This document shows positions 1-8,420 of a DNA stretch of 64,000 nucleotides, in pieces. Position 1 is the stretch's first letter, and every line of letters starts with the position of its first letter. The DNA comes from Candidatus Omnitrophota bacterium (GTDB taxonomy: Bacteria; Omnitrophota; Omnitrophia; Omnitrophales; Aquincolibacteriaceae), in assembly GCA_903820505.1 (NCBI GenBank), contig CAIJHQ010000037.1, positions 26,150 through 90,149 on the forward strand, written 5' to 3'. The position numbers and the translations under genes are program-made. The notes beneath the pieces were generated by a model. That model was not told where the DNA came from, did not search any database, and saw nothing but the letters and a program-made list of their open reading frames with translations.

Positions 1-540
1 GAGCAGGTTGTTCCCTTTGTCGTATTCTTCGATCACGGCTTGCTGCTTGAATTCGTCTCCCTCATAGGAAAGTTGCGAAAGCACTTTTGCGTGATGGCCG
101 TTCGAATAGATCCGGGAGCAGGAAATCGAGCCGTCGGCGTTGTCGCCGGTTTGTTTGCACTGTTCGGAAACGAGTACCGCAACCTCATCCGCTTTGATGT
201 CCATGGGCTCCGATGGTAGAACGGCAACGGGGGTCGTACCGGGAACGGCTTGTGTGACCGAATGCTGCTGTGCCATAATACCTCGGGACGTTGAGGGGCC
301 AGCCATCAGGAAATCAACGGATGTGATCGGGCCTGTCTGGTCCGGTGGGTTTTTCACGGGCGGTTGTTGAGTTGCCGAAACGGTCGGCATGGGTGTGTCG
401 CCCGTAGCAAGAGTGATCGGTTGTTGATCGGCCGGAGCTGCGGGGATGGCCAGGAGTAGGAAAATAATGGTTGCAACACCAAACCACTGGATTTGGACTT
501 CAGTGTGTCTTACGGCCTCTATTGCTTTATCGTGTTCCAT
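1..540 (-). CDS. Partial secreted or membrane-anchored protein, N-terminal part
   Basis: The frame is open from an ATG at 540 to the left edge (180 codons, no stop), so only the N-terminus is visible. AAAGG lies nine bases before the ATG. Residues 1-20 are polar, residues 21-37 form a hydrophobic stretch (GVATIIFLLLAIPAAPA), and residues 38-110 are a Pro/Thr/Gln-rich low-complexity linker. A more ordered segment follows with Cys128 and Cys141, which could form a disulfide outside the cytoplasm. I do not recognise the family. The gene is divergent from the c-di-GMP-type protein at 870, and the two share an AT-rich spacer. Export is inferred from the hydrophobic segment only. Confidence 0.6.
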   Translation of the reverse strand, partial: MEHDKAIEAVRHTEVQIQWFGVATIIFLLLAIPAAPADQQPITLATGDTPMPTVSATQQPPVKNPPDQTGPITSVDFLMAGPSTSRGIMAQQHSVTQAVPGTTPVAVLPSEPMDIKADEVAVLVSEQCKQTGDNADGSISCSRIYSNGHHAKVLSQLSYEGDEFKQQAVIEEYDKGNNLL

Positions 541-724
541 ACGAAACGACCTTTCATTATCTTTCGCCTAATACTAAATATAACACATACTTTCTAATAA
601 TAAAAGTGAACTATTAAAAATAACTGAGCAAATTAACTATAAATATATAGTGATTTATAGTAATTATAATCAATTGTATCAATAAGTTACACGAACGTTT
701 GTAAATAATGAAAAAATATTTGAA

Positions 725-753
725 TTGAATGTGGGATATTATATGTCTATAAT
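725..753 (+). promoter_or_regulatory. Candidate sigma70 promoter (distal)
   Basis: TTGAAT at 725-730, a 17-bp spacer and TATAAT at 748-753, facing the gene at 870. Confidence 0.5.
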
Positions 754-766
754 TTCACTGATAGGC

Positions 767-794
767 TTGAATGTTTAATTTTCTATGTTATAAT
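767..794 (+). promoter_or_regulatory. Candidate sigma70 promoter (proximal)
   Basis: TTGAAT at 767-772, a 16-bp spacer and TATAAT at 789-794. It repeats the same -35 and -10 hexamers as the site 42 bp upstream, so the gene at 870 may have tandem promoters. Confidence 0.5.
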
Positions 795-869
795 TACATT
801 GAGAGTAAATTGTTATGCGTTTGGACTCAATTGTTATAAGTTGATAATCGAGATGGAGCAGTAGGAGCT

Positions 870-3041
870 ATGGAAAATAAAACACAGAAGATACTGGTCA
901 TCGAAGATGATCCCAACTATTTCGTCCTTCTGAACGAGCGCTTATCCCAGGACCATAGCCTCGGGTTCGAGTTGATTAGAAGCAAGCAAATGCAGTCGGG
1001 ACTCGAACGGTTGCGGGAAGGGGACATTGATGCCGTCCTTCTGGACCTGACGCTCCCGGACAGCCAGGGGTTGCAGAGTTTTTTAACCGTGCACCAGGCT
1101 TTCCCCACGGTGGCCGTTATTATTTTGACCGGTTCGGATGATGATGAACTTGCCTCGCAGGCAATCGCGCAAGGTGCCCAGGACTACTTGCTCAAGGGGA
1201 GTTTTGACCGGGACCTTCTGGTCAAGAGCATCCGTTACTCGATCAGTCGTAATCAGATTCAGGCTCAGTTGCAGAAGTACTATATCGAGACAGAGGCCTC
1301 CAAGCGGGCGTTGCAAGACCGGAGTGAGAGATTTCGCAGTCTTGTGTCGAACATTCCTGGGGCGGTTTACCGTTTTACCGTCGGGATCCATGGCGAAGGG
1401 ATCGTTGAATTTATCAGCGACATGATCCAGGAAGTGACCGGGGAACCCGCCGAGAGCTTTATGGGGAAAGATCTTTCGCATTATCAGGATCTTATCTTGC
1501 CTCAGGACCTCCCGATGGTGAAAGAAGCGTTCTCAAAAGCCGCTGTGCGCGGGGAGTCCTTCGGGATCGATTACCGTATCCGTCACAGGGGCGGAGATTT
1601 CCGGTGGGTTCACGATCAAGGGCGCGGCATGAAGAGCCCAACCGGTAAGATCTCTTATGTGGACGGGGTCATTTTTGATATTACGGAGAGGACCAAGGAA
1701 AAGGAACGTTTTAACCAGCTGGTTTCCTACGATGCTTTGACGGGCCTCCCGAACCGCGAGTTGTTCGTAGACCGTTTAAATCAGGTCCTGACCCAGAACC
1801 AAAGGAAGAAAGAGAGTTGCGCCGTGCTTGTGCTGGACCTTGACCATTTCAAGCGTATCAACGATACGCTCGGGCACGTGGTCGGCGACCAGTTGATCAA
1901 GGCCGTTTCTGTCAGGATCCTGAAGACCGTTTATAACACCGACACCGTCACGCGCATCAGCGGCGGCAATTTCATGGTTCTCTTGCCGAATCTTGGGGAG
2001 CATGAGAATGCGGAGAACGCCGAGAACGTGGCGAACAAGATCATGATGGCGTTCAAGGCGCCGTTCCATATCGATGAACACGAACTTTTCACGACCTGCA
2101 GTATCGGGATCGCCATTGCCCCCGGCGACGGCGCCACGAGCGAGGTGCTGATGAAGAATGCGGACGCCGCGATGCATCTCTCCAAAGAGCGCGGCAAGGA
2201 CCGCTACCAGCTCTTTTCTTCGGCGATCACGAATAACAGCTTTGAGAAGCTGGTGCTTGAGAATAGTTTGCGACGGGCCTTGGAGCGCAAGGAATTCAAG
2301 CTCTATTATCAGCCGCAGTTTGATCTGCGGGCGGGGAAGGTGACCGGGGTCGAAGCGTTGATCCGCTGGCAGCATCCGGAACTGGGATTTGTTCCGCCGA
2401 TGGAGTTCATTCCGATCGCGGAGGACACGGGATTGATCCATGCCATCGGGGAGTGGGTACTCCAGACCGCTTGCGAACAGAAAATGGCTTGGAACAAAAT
2501 GGGTTTTACGGATCTGAAGGTGGCGGTCAATCTTTCCGCGCGCCAATTCCACTACGCGAACCTGGTGGATCTCATCACGGGCGTTCTGAAAAAAGTGGGC
2601 TTGGATCCGCGGGGCCTGGAACTGGAGCTTACGGAGAGTACCCTTATGGATCGCCTCGAGGAGACGAACGCGACGCTCCATAAGCTCAAGGAAGCGGGGA
2701 TGAGCATCAGCATTGATGACTTTGGGACCGGCTATTCCTCTCTGATGTATTTGAAGACCTTCCCGATCGACACGATCAAGATCGATAAATCGTTCGTTCA
2801 GGACGTCACCACGGACGCGGATGACTCGGCTATCACGCAAGCCATCATTTCCATGGCGCACAGTCTGAAACTGGATGTGGTCGCCGAGGGAGTGGAGACC
2901 CTCCCGCAACTGGAACTTCTCAGGGCCCAGGGTTGCGACATCATCCAGGGCTACCTTTTCAGTAAGCCCATTCCCGCTGCCGATATTGCGCCGCTTCTGG
3001 CAGATGGCGCAGCGAAAAAGGTACTTTCCGGCATGAAGTAA
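870..3041 (+). CDS. Response regulator with PAS, degenerate GGDEF and EAL domains (probable c-di-GMP phosphodiesterase)
   Basis: 723 residues; the ATG follows a GGAG Shine-Dalgarno. Residues 1-125 are a receiver domain with an acidic pair in VIEDDP and the phospho-acceptor Asp in LLDLTLPDS. A PAS domain with a PAC end (FDITERTK) follows at about 150-280, then GGDEF (about 285-440) and EAL (about 465-710). The GGDEF signature reads SGGNF near residue 364, so the catalytic acids are lost and cyclase activity is unlikely. The EAL domain keeps EALIRW, the Asn of VNLSARQF, ELTEST, DDFGTGYSSL, the Lys of IKIDKSF and VAEGVET, so it should hydrolyse c-di-GMP. The degenerate GGDEF may act as a GTP sensor, as known for such proteins. 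No kinase is adjacent, so the input partner is unknown. Confidence 0.92.
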   Translation: MENKTQKILVIEDDPNYFVLLNERLSQDHSLGFELIRSKQMQSGLERLREGDIDAVLLDLTLPDSQGLQSFLTVHQAFPTVAVIILTGSDDDELASQAIAQGAQDYLLKGSFDRDLLVKSIRYSISRNQIQAQLQKYYIETEASKRALQDRSERFRSLVSNIPGAVYRFTVGIHGEGIVEFISDMIQEVTGEPAESFMGKDLSHYQDLILPQDLPMVKEAFSKAAVRGESFGIDYRIRHRGGDFRWVHDQGRGMKSPTGKISYVDGVIFDITERTKEKERFNQLVSYDALTGLPNRELFVDRLNQVLTQNQRKKESCAVLVLDLDHFKRINDTLGHVVGDQLIKAVSVRILKTVYNTDTVTRISGGNFMVLLPNLGEHENAENAENVANKIMMAFKAPFHIDEHELFTTCSIGIAIAPGDGATSEVLMKNADAAMHLSKERGKDRYQLFSSAITNNSFEKLVLENSLRRALERKEFKLYYQPQFDLRAGKVTGVEALIRWQHPELGFVPPMEFIPIAEDTGLIHAIGEWVLQTACEQKMAWNKMGFTDLKVAVNLSARQFHYANLVDLITGVLKKVGLDPRGLELELTESTLMDRLEETNATLHKLKEAGMSISIDDFGTGYSSLMYLKTFPIDTIKIDKSFVQDVTTDADDSAITQAIISMAHSLKLDVVAEGVETLPQLELLRAQGCDIIQGYLFSKPIPAADIAPLLADGAAKKVLSGMK

Positions 3042-3218
3042 TCCGGCTTTCCCGGGGAGAACCGACAGGGCTGTCCTTCTTCTTTCCTACGATGAATCTT
3101 TTTCTTAAGCCGTAGCGTTTTCTCTCCGATACTGTCAATGCACGGCCGGAAGCGGCCGCGTTGGTCCCTCATGGATGTGGCAGAACGCCGGGTGTACAAC
3201 AAAAATCCAGGTCAACGG

Positions 3219-3530
3219 ATGTTTTTAATGCCGGGGGCCGCGGTGAAAACCGCGGCGAAGAACATGGCAACATTGTCGGCAAGCCTTCCTTTTCGTTGCT
3301 TCTTGGTTTTCCTGCTTGTGGGCGGCGCGTTCCTCTTTGGCGGGGCGGCTTTCCCCGCCGGGCCGGTACATTTTTTCCCGTCTTCGGGACCCGGGAGGTT
3401 CTCTCCCGGCGTGAATCCAGGCGGCACGACAGCGCTCCAAGGCACTGCGCCGGGCTCTCGCTACGGCGCCGTATTGGAAAGGTTCGACGAGATGATGTTC
3501 GCCGAACGCGCGGTTTCCACTTCGGTCTAA
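3219..3530 (+). CDS. Possible small secreted protein
   Basis: This frame is open from 3138 but has candidate ATGs at 3219 and 3264. From 3264 the product would start MATLSAS and run directly into a long hydrophobic stretch (FLVFLLVGGAFLFGGAAFPA) that looks like a signal peptide. A Gly/Pro-rich tail of about 55 residues follows. No good Shine-Dalgarno supports any of the starts, another plus-strand frame is also open across 3161-3553, and the GC-rich composition makes spurious ORFs likely. Only the hydrophobic N-terminus favours a real gene. I recognise no family. Confidence 0.3.
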   Translation: MFLMPGAAVKTAAKNMATLSASLPFRCFLVFLLVGGAFLFGGAAFPAGPVHFFPSSGPGRFSPGVNPGGTTALQGTAPGSRYGAVLERFDEMMFAERAVSTSV

Positions 3531-3574
3531 GAAGCACTGGAAAAATGTCTTAAAAAAGCCATAATGGACGCCCT

Positions 3575-4906
3575 ATGGCTTATGGATTCTTTTGTTCTAA
3601 CTGCGGGAAATCATTCGAGCTCGACACGCCCACCGTCAAAGAATGCCCTTTCTGTTACTGGTCGTCGACCGTAAAACGTCAGGATGAAAAAAATTCCGGA
3701 AAGAAAAATGGCTTGGCGCCAGTGAGGCCCTCCCGATCGGCAGGTCCCGACGGAAAGCAGGGCCTTTTCATCCGGAGCGCGTTCGGTCTTCTCAGGATCA
3801 TTTTTTTCATGGTGATATTGGCCGGCCTCGCGGCCGCGGGTTTTTGGGGATATCAAAAATGGTCATCGGCCTCTTCTCGGAAGGGGGGGCTTCTCACGAT
3901 CAAATTTTCCAATACCGAAAAAGATCCTTCGAGATCCGCGCCGGCCGTATCCGGCGTCGGGGCCCTTTCTCCGGCGGAAAAAGAGGCTCTTTACAAGGAG
4001 TTAGACCTTTCCGCGGGCCGTGTCCCGGACGCGTCCGAACAGGAGATCTTGAACCGGGCGGTCCGGTTTGAGACCGGCTGGGTGGAAAAAGTGCCTTCCG
4101 CGAGCTGGACTGCGGAGCAATACACCAAAATGATCGAGGAGCAGGAGCGTTTTTACAAAATGCCTTTTGCCCGGAGCTACAAGAAAAAGCTCCAGGAGCT
4201 TTTCAGGACCAAATACCTCGCGGGGGCCGAAGCCTTCACAAAAGGGGATCTGCTGGCCGCGCGGGACCTGTGGGTGGAGTCTTTGGCGTTCCCGCTATAT
4301 TCGGAGGATCTGCTGAAACACCGGGCCGTGGCGCTTACCATGCTCCGTCCTTTTATCAATGACACCCTGGCCAAGATCGGTGCCATGAACCAGGGTCTCG
4401 TGGACAAAGGCAAGCGCGTCCAGGAAGAGGCGCTAAGCGCGGGATATCAGAAACTCTCCGGCTTGATCGCGCAGAAACAGTGGACCGAAGCCCTTGCGGC
4501 CATTGCGTCCCTTACGGCCAGAGTGGCGCAATTACGGGAAAGCTCAAAGCTCCAGGAGGCGCCGCCGACGTATCCGCCTTCTTTTGGGGGCGTCGACCAG
4601 GACATCCAGCGCGCGCTCATGGACCTGATGGCAACGAATCCGGCGTCGTTGGCGGACCTTCAACCTCTGCAGCAGGACCTGGTCGAGAAAAAGGAAGTTC
4701 TCGAAACTTTCACGGAAGATTATATCAACAACGTCATGGCGGCTTACCGGGATGCCATGGCGCTTGTCCATGAACAAAAATGGGGCGAAGCGGCGCAGGC
4801 GTTCGAGTCCATGTCCGGTCCGCAAAGCCTCCAGGAAGACGCGGCCCGGAAAGCGGCCATTCTGAAAAAGATCATTCAAGCCTCATCGGTTCCGCTTAAG
4901 TCATGA
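3575..4906 (+). CDS. Membrane protein with N-terminal zinc ribbon, unknown function
   Basis: 443 residues. The N-terminus holds CSNC and CPFC pairs (residues about 8-11 and 26-29), typical of a small zinc ribbon. A basic linker follows, then one transmembrane segment (about residues 70-92, IIFFMVILAGLAAAGFWGY). The remainder, about 350 residues, is mostly helical and charged with repeated WTxEQ/KWxEA-like helices. The architecture (cytoplasmic zinc ribbon, single membrane span, helical extracytoplasmic part) is clear but I do not recognise the family. The ATG at 3575 has only a weak GGA upstream. It stands between unrelated genes, 36 bp before a receiver-like gene. Confidence 0.75.
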   Translation: MAYGFFCSNCGKSFELDTPTVKECPFCYWSSTVKRQDEKNSGKKNGLAPVRPSRSAGPDGKQGLFIRSAFGLLRIIFFMVILAGLAAAGFWGYQKWSSASSRKGGLLTIKFSNTEKDPSRSAPAVSGVGALSPAEKEALYKELDLSAGRVPDASEQEILNRAVRFETGWVEKVPSASWTAEQYTKMIEEQERFYKMPFARSYKKKLQELFRTKYLAGAEAFTKGDLLAARDLWVESLAFPLYSEDLLKHRAVALTMLRPFINDTLAKIGAMNQGLVDKGKRVQEEALSAGYQKLSGLIAQKQWTEALAAIASLTARVAQLRESSKLQEAPPTYPPSFGGVDQDIQRALMDLMATNPASLADLQPLQQDLVEKKEVLETFTEDYINNVMAAYRDAMALVHEQKWGEAAQAFESMSGPQSLQEDAARKAAILKKIIQASSVPLKS

Positions 4907-4942
4907 TACCGGGGGCGCGGGTGTTGAGCAGAGGAGAACATT

Positions 4943-5344
4943 ATGGACCGTGAGGTGTTGGGGCGCGGGCCGGTAAAGGCAAGGCGGGGCTTGTATGCGT
5001 TGGTGCGGGATATGGCCGCGGCCTCCAGGATCGTCAAAAGCGCCGGCGCGCTTCATGTTGCAGCGCAGAATTTTGACAGGGCGCAAACGCTTCTCGATCA
5101 CGCCAGGAAGGAAAAACCCTGTCTGGTGATCGTCGATCTCGAAACTTGTGAAGTGGAGGCATTTCAGGTGCTCAAAGAGTTGCGTGAAAGTGCCGATTTA
5201 AAGGGGGTGCCTGTGGTGGGAGTTGTGACCCAGGCGAAGTCGATGCTAAAACCGGAAGCCGAAAAGGCCGGATGCCTGCGGGTCTATCTTAAGACAGAAT
5301 TCGGCAGGGTGCTTCCGGACTTGATTGCGAGGTATGCGGTATGA
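4943..5344 (+). CDS. Stand-alone receiver-like protein with atypical acidic site
   Basis: 133 residues with GAGGAG upstream of the ATG. The pattern follows a CheY-like fold: a beta strand ending in Arg22-Asp23 where most receivers have two acidic residues, an Asp at about 65 in VIVDLET at the phospho-acceptor position, a Thr in VVTQAK and a Lys in VYLKTEF. One Mg-binding acid is therefore missing, and phosphorylation may be weak or absent. The stop overlaps the next gene's start (ATGA), so the two are probably translated together. No kinase is adjacent. A role as a signalling adaptor is inference. Confidence 0.7.
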   Translation: MDREVLGRGPVKARRGLYALVRDMAAASRIVKSAGALHVAAQNFDRAQTLLDHARKEKPCLVIVDLETCEVEAFQVLKELRESADLKGVPVVGVVTQAKSMLKPEAEKAGCLRVYLKTEFGRVLPDLIARYAV

Positions 5345-5628
5345 TCTTTCATGTGGGGACCGATCTTCCGAAGGCGGAAAACAGGGAGATGGATTGCGCA
5401 TCTCCGGCGCTGACTTCGGAGGAAGCGCGTATCATCAAAAATCAGATCCGCAAGAACAGGGTCTTGATCAACGATCACATCCGGAGGATCGACCTGTTCG
5501 TGAATCAGGAGCGCTATCCCCAGCACGTTGATTTCGTCGTGAAGATCCGCGAGCGGCTGTTCCTTTTGATGGATGAGAACGATACTTTCCGGAAAGTCCT
5601 CTGGAAGCACGTCCAGCACGAATTTTAA
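5341..5628 (+). CDS. Small helical protein of unknown function
   Basis: 95 residues, starting in a 4-bp ATGA overlap with the receiver-like gene upstream, which suggests translational coupling and a shared function. From residue 25 onward the sequence is amphipathic and highly charged (EEARIIKNQIRKNRVLIND and onward), consistent with two or three long helices. No signal peptide, membrane span or cysteine motif is visible. I do not recognise the family. It lies 29 bp before glgC, so all three genes may be co-transcribed. Confidence 0.6.
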   Translation: MIFHVGTDLPKAENREMDCASPALTSEEARIIKNQIRKNRVLINDHIRRIDLFVNQERYPQHVDFVVKIRERLFLLMDENDTFRKVLWKHVQHEF

Positions 5629-5657
5629 TAAAAGACAGATCAACATATGAGGGACTT

Positions 5658-6920
5658 ATGATCGAACGTCTGACAACATTGATCCTCGGCGGCGGGCAGG
5701 GGAAGCGCCTTTTTCCGCTCACAAGTTACCGTTCCAAACCGGCGGTCCCGATCGGCGGGCAGTACCGCCTGGTCGATATCCCGATCTCCAACGCCATCAA
5801 TTCCGGATTGCGCCGCGTTTTCGTGCTCACGCAGTTCAATTCGGCCTCGCTGCACCGGCACATCCACCGGACGTATCCCTATGAGGCCTTTACGAAGACC
5901 AGCATAGAACTTTTAGCGGCCGAACAAACACTCGAGCACACCGACTGGTTCCAGGGAACGGCCGACGCGGTCCGTAAATGCATGCCGCATTATCACGTTT
6001 ACGCGACGGACACATTCCTGATCCTCTCCGGGGACCATCTTTACCGTATGGATTACCGGGAGATCCTGAAGTTCCATCAGGAACATGACGCGGACGTGAC
6101 GGTCGCGACCATTCCGGTCCCCCAGCGGGAGATTAAGGGGCTCGGGATCATGAAGCTGAAGGCGGACGGGGAGATCACGGATTTTCTCGAAAAGCCCACG
6201 AAGAACGAGCCGACCGCCTCCTATGTCATTCCGAAAAAGAAGTGCGACGAAATGGGCATTAAATCCAAATCGCCCATGTACCTCGCGTCGATGGGGATCT
6301 ATGTCTTTAAAAAGAATGTCCTGCTGGACGTGCTGGCGGGACAGGAGAAGGATTTCGGCAGGGAGATCATTCCGAAGGCCATCCAGAAGCATAAGGTCTT
6401 CGGGTACGTGTTCACCGGTTACTGGAGGGACATCGGGACGATCGGGGCGTTCTTCAAGGAAAGCCTCGGATTGACAGCGCCCGAACCGTCCTTTAGCTTT
6501 CTTTCGCCGCAGGGACGAATCTATACCCGTCCGCGGTATTTGCCGCCTTCGAAGTTCCTGAACACGCAGATGGAGCATGTGCTTATGTCCGAGGGATGCG
6601 TGGTCCACGGCGCCAAGATCAAGGAATCGGTGATCGGCCTTCGCTCGGTCGTGAATGAGGGGACCGTGATCCGCCGGAGCATTCTCATGGGAAATGACTA
6701 CTATGAGTGGCCGGCCCCGAATGCGGACCGTAAGATTGGGATCGGGAAGAACTGCCTGATCGAAAATTGCATTCTCGACAAGAACGTCGGAATAGGTGAC
6801 AACGTCAAGATCACGAACGTCCTCAAACTCAAAGAGAAGGACGGGGATAATTATTTTATCCGGGACGGGATCGTGATCATTCCCAAAGGCGCGAACATTC
6901 CGGCCGGCACGCGGATCTAA
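5658..6920 (+). CDS. glgC: Glucose-1-phosphate adenylyltransferase (ADP-glucose pyrophosphorylase)
   Basis: 420 residues, the usual length for GlgC. It makes ADP-glucose from ATP and glucose-1-phosphate, the committed step of bacterial glycogen synthesis. The N-terminal nucleotidyltransferase domain shows GGGQGKRLFPLT and the allosteric/substrate loop SKPAVPIGG, followed by RLVDIPISNAINSG, SGDHLYRMDY and FLEKP. The C-terminal quarter is a left-handed beta-helix with hexapeptide-like repeats (VVHGAKIKESVIG, IGIGKNCLIENCIL), ending in GANIPAGTRI. No other glycogen genes are adjacent in the window. Confidence 0.96.
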   Translation: MIERLTTLILGGGQGKRLFPLTSYRSKPAVPIGGQYRLVDIPISNAINSGLRRVFVLTQFNSASLHRHIHRTYPYEAFTKTSIELLAAEQTLEHTDWFQGTADAVRKCMPHYHVYATDTFLILSGDHLYRMDYREILKFHQEHDADVTVATIPVPQREIKGLGIMKLKADGEITDFLEKPTKNEPTASYVIPKKKCDEMGIKSKSPMYLASMGIYVFKKNVLLDVLAGQEKDFGREIIPKAIQKHKVFGYVFTGYWRDIGTIGAFFKESLGLTAPEPSFSFLSPQGRIYTRPRYLPPSKFLNTQMEHVLMSEGCVVHGAKIKESVIGLRSVVNEGTVIRRSILMGNDYYEWPAPNADRKIGIGKNCLIENCILDKNVGIGDNVKITNVLKLKEKDGDNYFIRDGIVIIPKGANIPAGTRI

Positions 6921-6943
6921 CGGAGGGGAACGTCCTGTTCATT

Positions 6944-7252
6944 ATGAATGCAAACCGGTCCTTTTCCACGCTCCGGCAATGTCTTGCAGTGATCGCGCTG
7001 CTGTTTTGTGCCGCGTCTCCGGGCGTGGCGGCCCAGGGAAGAAGGGTCTCGTCGGGGGACCCCCAGGACGGAGCCGCCGCTGCCCAAGCCACGATGGCGT
7101 CTCTTTTCGGACCCAAAGCGTCACTGGCGCTTCCTCCGCGGGTTGACGGAACGATCGCCCTGCCGGGGTTTGATTCGAAGAACCTTCAGGTCGATGAGAG
7201 CGTGACGCGCAGGGACAACGCTTCCGGGAGAAAAATAGAACGGATTCAGTGA
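6944..7252 (+). CDS. Small secreted protein of unknown function
   Basis: 102 residues. The N-terminus MNANRSFSTLRQ is followed by a hydrophobic core (CLAVIALLFCAASPGVAA) and an Ala-x-Ala type cleavage region near residue 30, a good type I signal peptide. The mature part is about 70 polar residues without cysteines or a known motif. The last 7 bases overlap the end of the convergent permease gene on the other strand. No homologous family is evident to me. Confidence 0.6.
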   Translation: MNANRSFSTLRQCLAVIALLFCAASPGVAAQGRRVSSGDPQDGAAAAQATMASLFGPKASLALPPRVDGTIALPGFDSKNLQVDESVTRRDNASGRKIERIQ

Positions 7253-8343
7253 TCCGCCTGCCCGAGCCGCAGGAAAGCCGCGGTTGCGAACAGGATGTTC
7301 CCGCCCCATGCGCTGAGGAACGGCAGGAGCCTTCCGGATTTGCCTAACGCGAGAGCTACCGCGTCAGTCACGTAATAGGCGAAAACGAGCGCCGCGCACA
7401 AAAGCACGCTCATGGCAACGGCCTTGCGGTTGCGGACCGAACCGAGGAAGGGGATCGCGATGAGCATCATCACAAGTCCTTTCCACGGGGCGGCCAGGCG
7501 GCTGAAAAGGTCCACTTTTTCGGCATAGACCGAGATGCCGTTCTCCCGCAGTTTTTGGATCGTGTATTTCAACTCGTGGTAGGACAGGAAAATACTGTCG
7601 CTGGCGGTGTTGATGAGGTCCCGCGGAGTGATATCAATGTCCGAGTAGGCCTTTTTCGGGATGGCAACGGGTTTCCCAAGCACGCCCCCCTGAACGTCCG
7701 TCTGATATTCGGTGATGTCTTCGAAGACCCAGCTGTCGTTGACCCAAGAGCCTTTTGCCGCAAAGACCTTTTGTGTGGTGTGGTGGGTCTCCGGGTCCAT
7801 CCAGATGATGATGGCGCCCTCGACGGTCTTGGGTTTCGGGGCGAATTTCCGGAAATAGTACAATTTGTTCCCGCCGGAGTAATAGGTGACGTTCTTGAAG
7901 ACCTTGCGGTCCTCCTTGCCCTTTTTCTTTTCAATATAGATCTCAAGCAGCTCATTGGCCGCGCGGTACGTTCTCGGGACCAGACGGTCCGCCACCAGAA
8001 AGGTGACGATGCCCAGGAGCAGTCCCAAAAAGATCAAGGGGCGGATAATGGTCAGGATCTTGAGCCCTGCGGCTTTCATGGCCATTAATTCGTTGTGGAG
8101 CCCAAGATTGACCAGGAGGAATATCGTCCCGAGCCAAACGGCCCAGGAAATGGTCTGGGTGAAAGAAATGGGAATGAGGGACAGGTAATAGCGGATGATG
8201 ATGAGGAACGGGGTCTTGTTCCGCAAAAGCTCCTCGAGATTGTCGAAAAGGTCCGCGACCAGGATCAGGAAAACAAGCGTGACCGAGCAGAAGAGGATCG
8301 GGAGCAAAAGCTCCCTTACGAGATAACGGTCCAGGACTTTCAA
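7246..8343 (-). CDS. LptF/LptG-family (YjgP/YjgQ) permease, lipopolysaccharide export
   Basis: 365 residues, typical for this family. It starts with TTG at 8343, preceded by AAGGAG six to seven bases upstream. MKVLDRYLVRELLLP is the family's characteristic N-terminus. Three membrane spans occur in residues 1-120 (one near 15-35, a pair around 55-115), a periplasmic beta-jellyroll-like domain spans about 125-275, and three more spans lie at about 285-360. In known systems LptF and LptG form the membrane part of the ABC transporter LptB2FG that extracts lipopolysaccharide for the outer membrane. Only one such subunit is present here and I cannot tell whether it is F or G. Its presence argues for a lipopolysaccharide-bearing outer membrane. 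Confidence 0.88.
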   Translation of the reverse strand: MKVLDRYLVRELLLPILFCSVTLVFLILVADLFDNLEELLRNKTPFLIIIRYYLSLIPISFTQTISWAVWLGTIFLLVNLGLHNELMAMKAAGLKILTIIRPLIFLGLLLGIVTFLVADRLVPRTYRAANELLEIYIEKKKGKEDRKVFKNVTYYSGGNKLYYFRKFAPKPKTVEGAIIIWMDPETHHTTQKVFAAKGSWVNDSWVFEDITEYQTDVQGGVLGKPVAIPKKAYSDIDITPRDLINTASDSIFLSYHELKYTIQKLRENGISVYAEKVDLFSRLAAPWKGLVMMLIAIPFLGSVRNRKAVAMSVLLCAALVFAYYVTDAVALALGKSGRLLPFLSAWGGNILFATAAFLRLGQADH

Positions 8344-8420
8344 GCGAGTCTCCTTTAAGGGTCGACGGTCACGAAGGCACTATATTAGTCGCGGGAGGGG
8401 TGAATCTCAAACTGTTTTTC

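Larger units (their letters stand above)
541..869. other. AT-rich divergent intergenic region
   Basis: This 329-bp gene-free stretch is much richer in A and T than its neighbours. It holds two sigma70-like promoters facing the gene at 870 (listed separately) and an inverted repeat CTATAAA/TTTATAG at 637-643 and 654-660, which could be an operator. I see no RNA gene or ORF. It probably controls both divergent genes. Confidence 0.5.

Noticed and set aside
3161..3553. Alternative ORFs on both strands over the 3219-3530 region
   Set aside because: Arg/Pro/Gly-rich translations typical of spurious frames in GC-rich DNA; only one frame has a signal-peptide-like segment.
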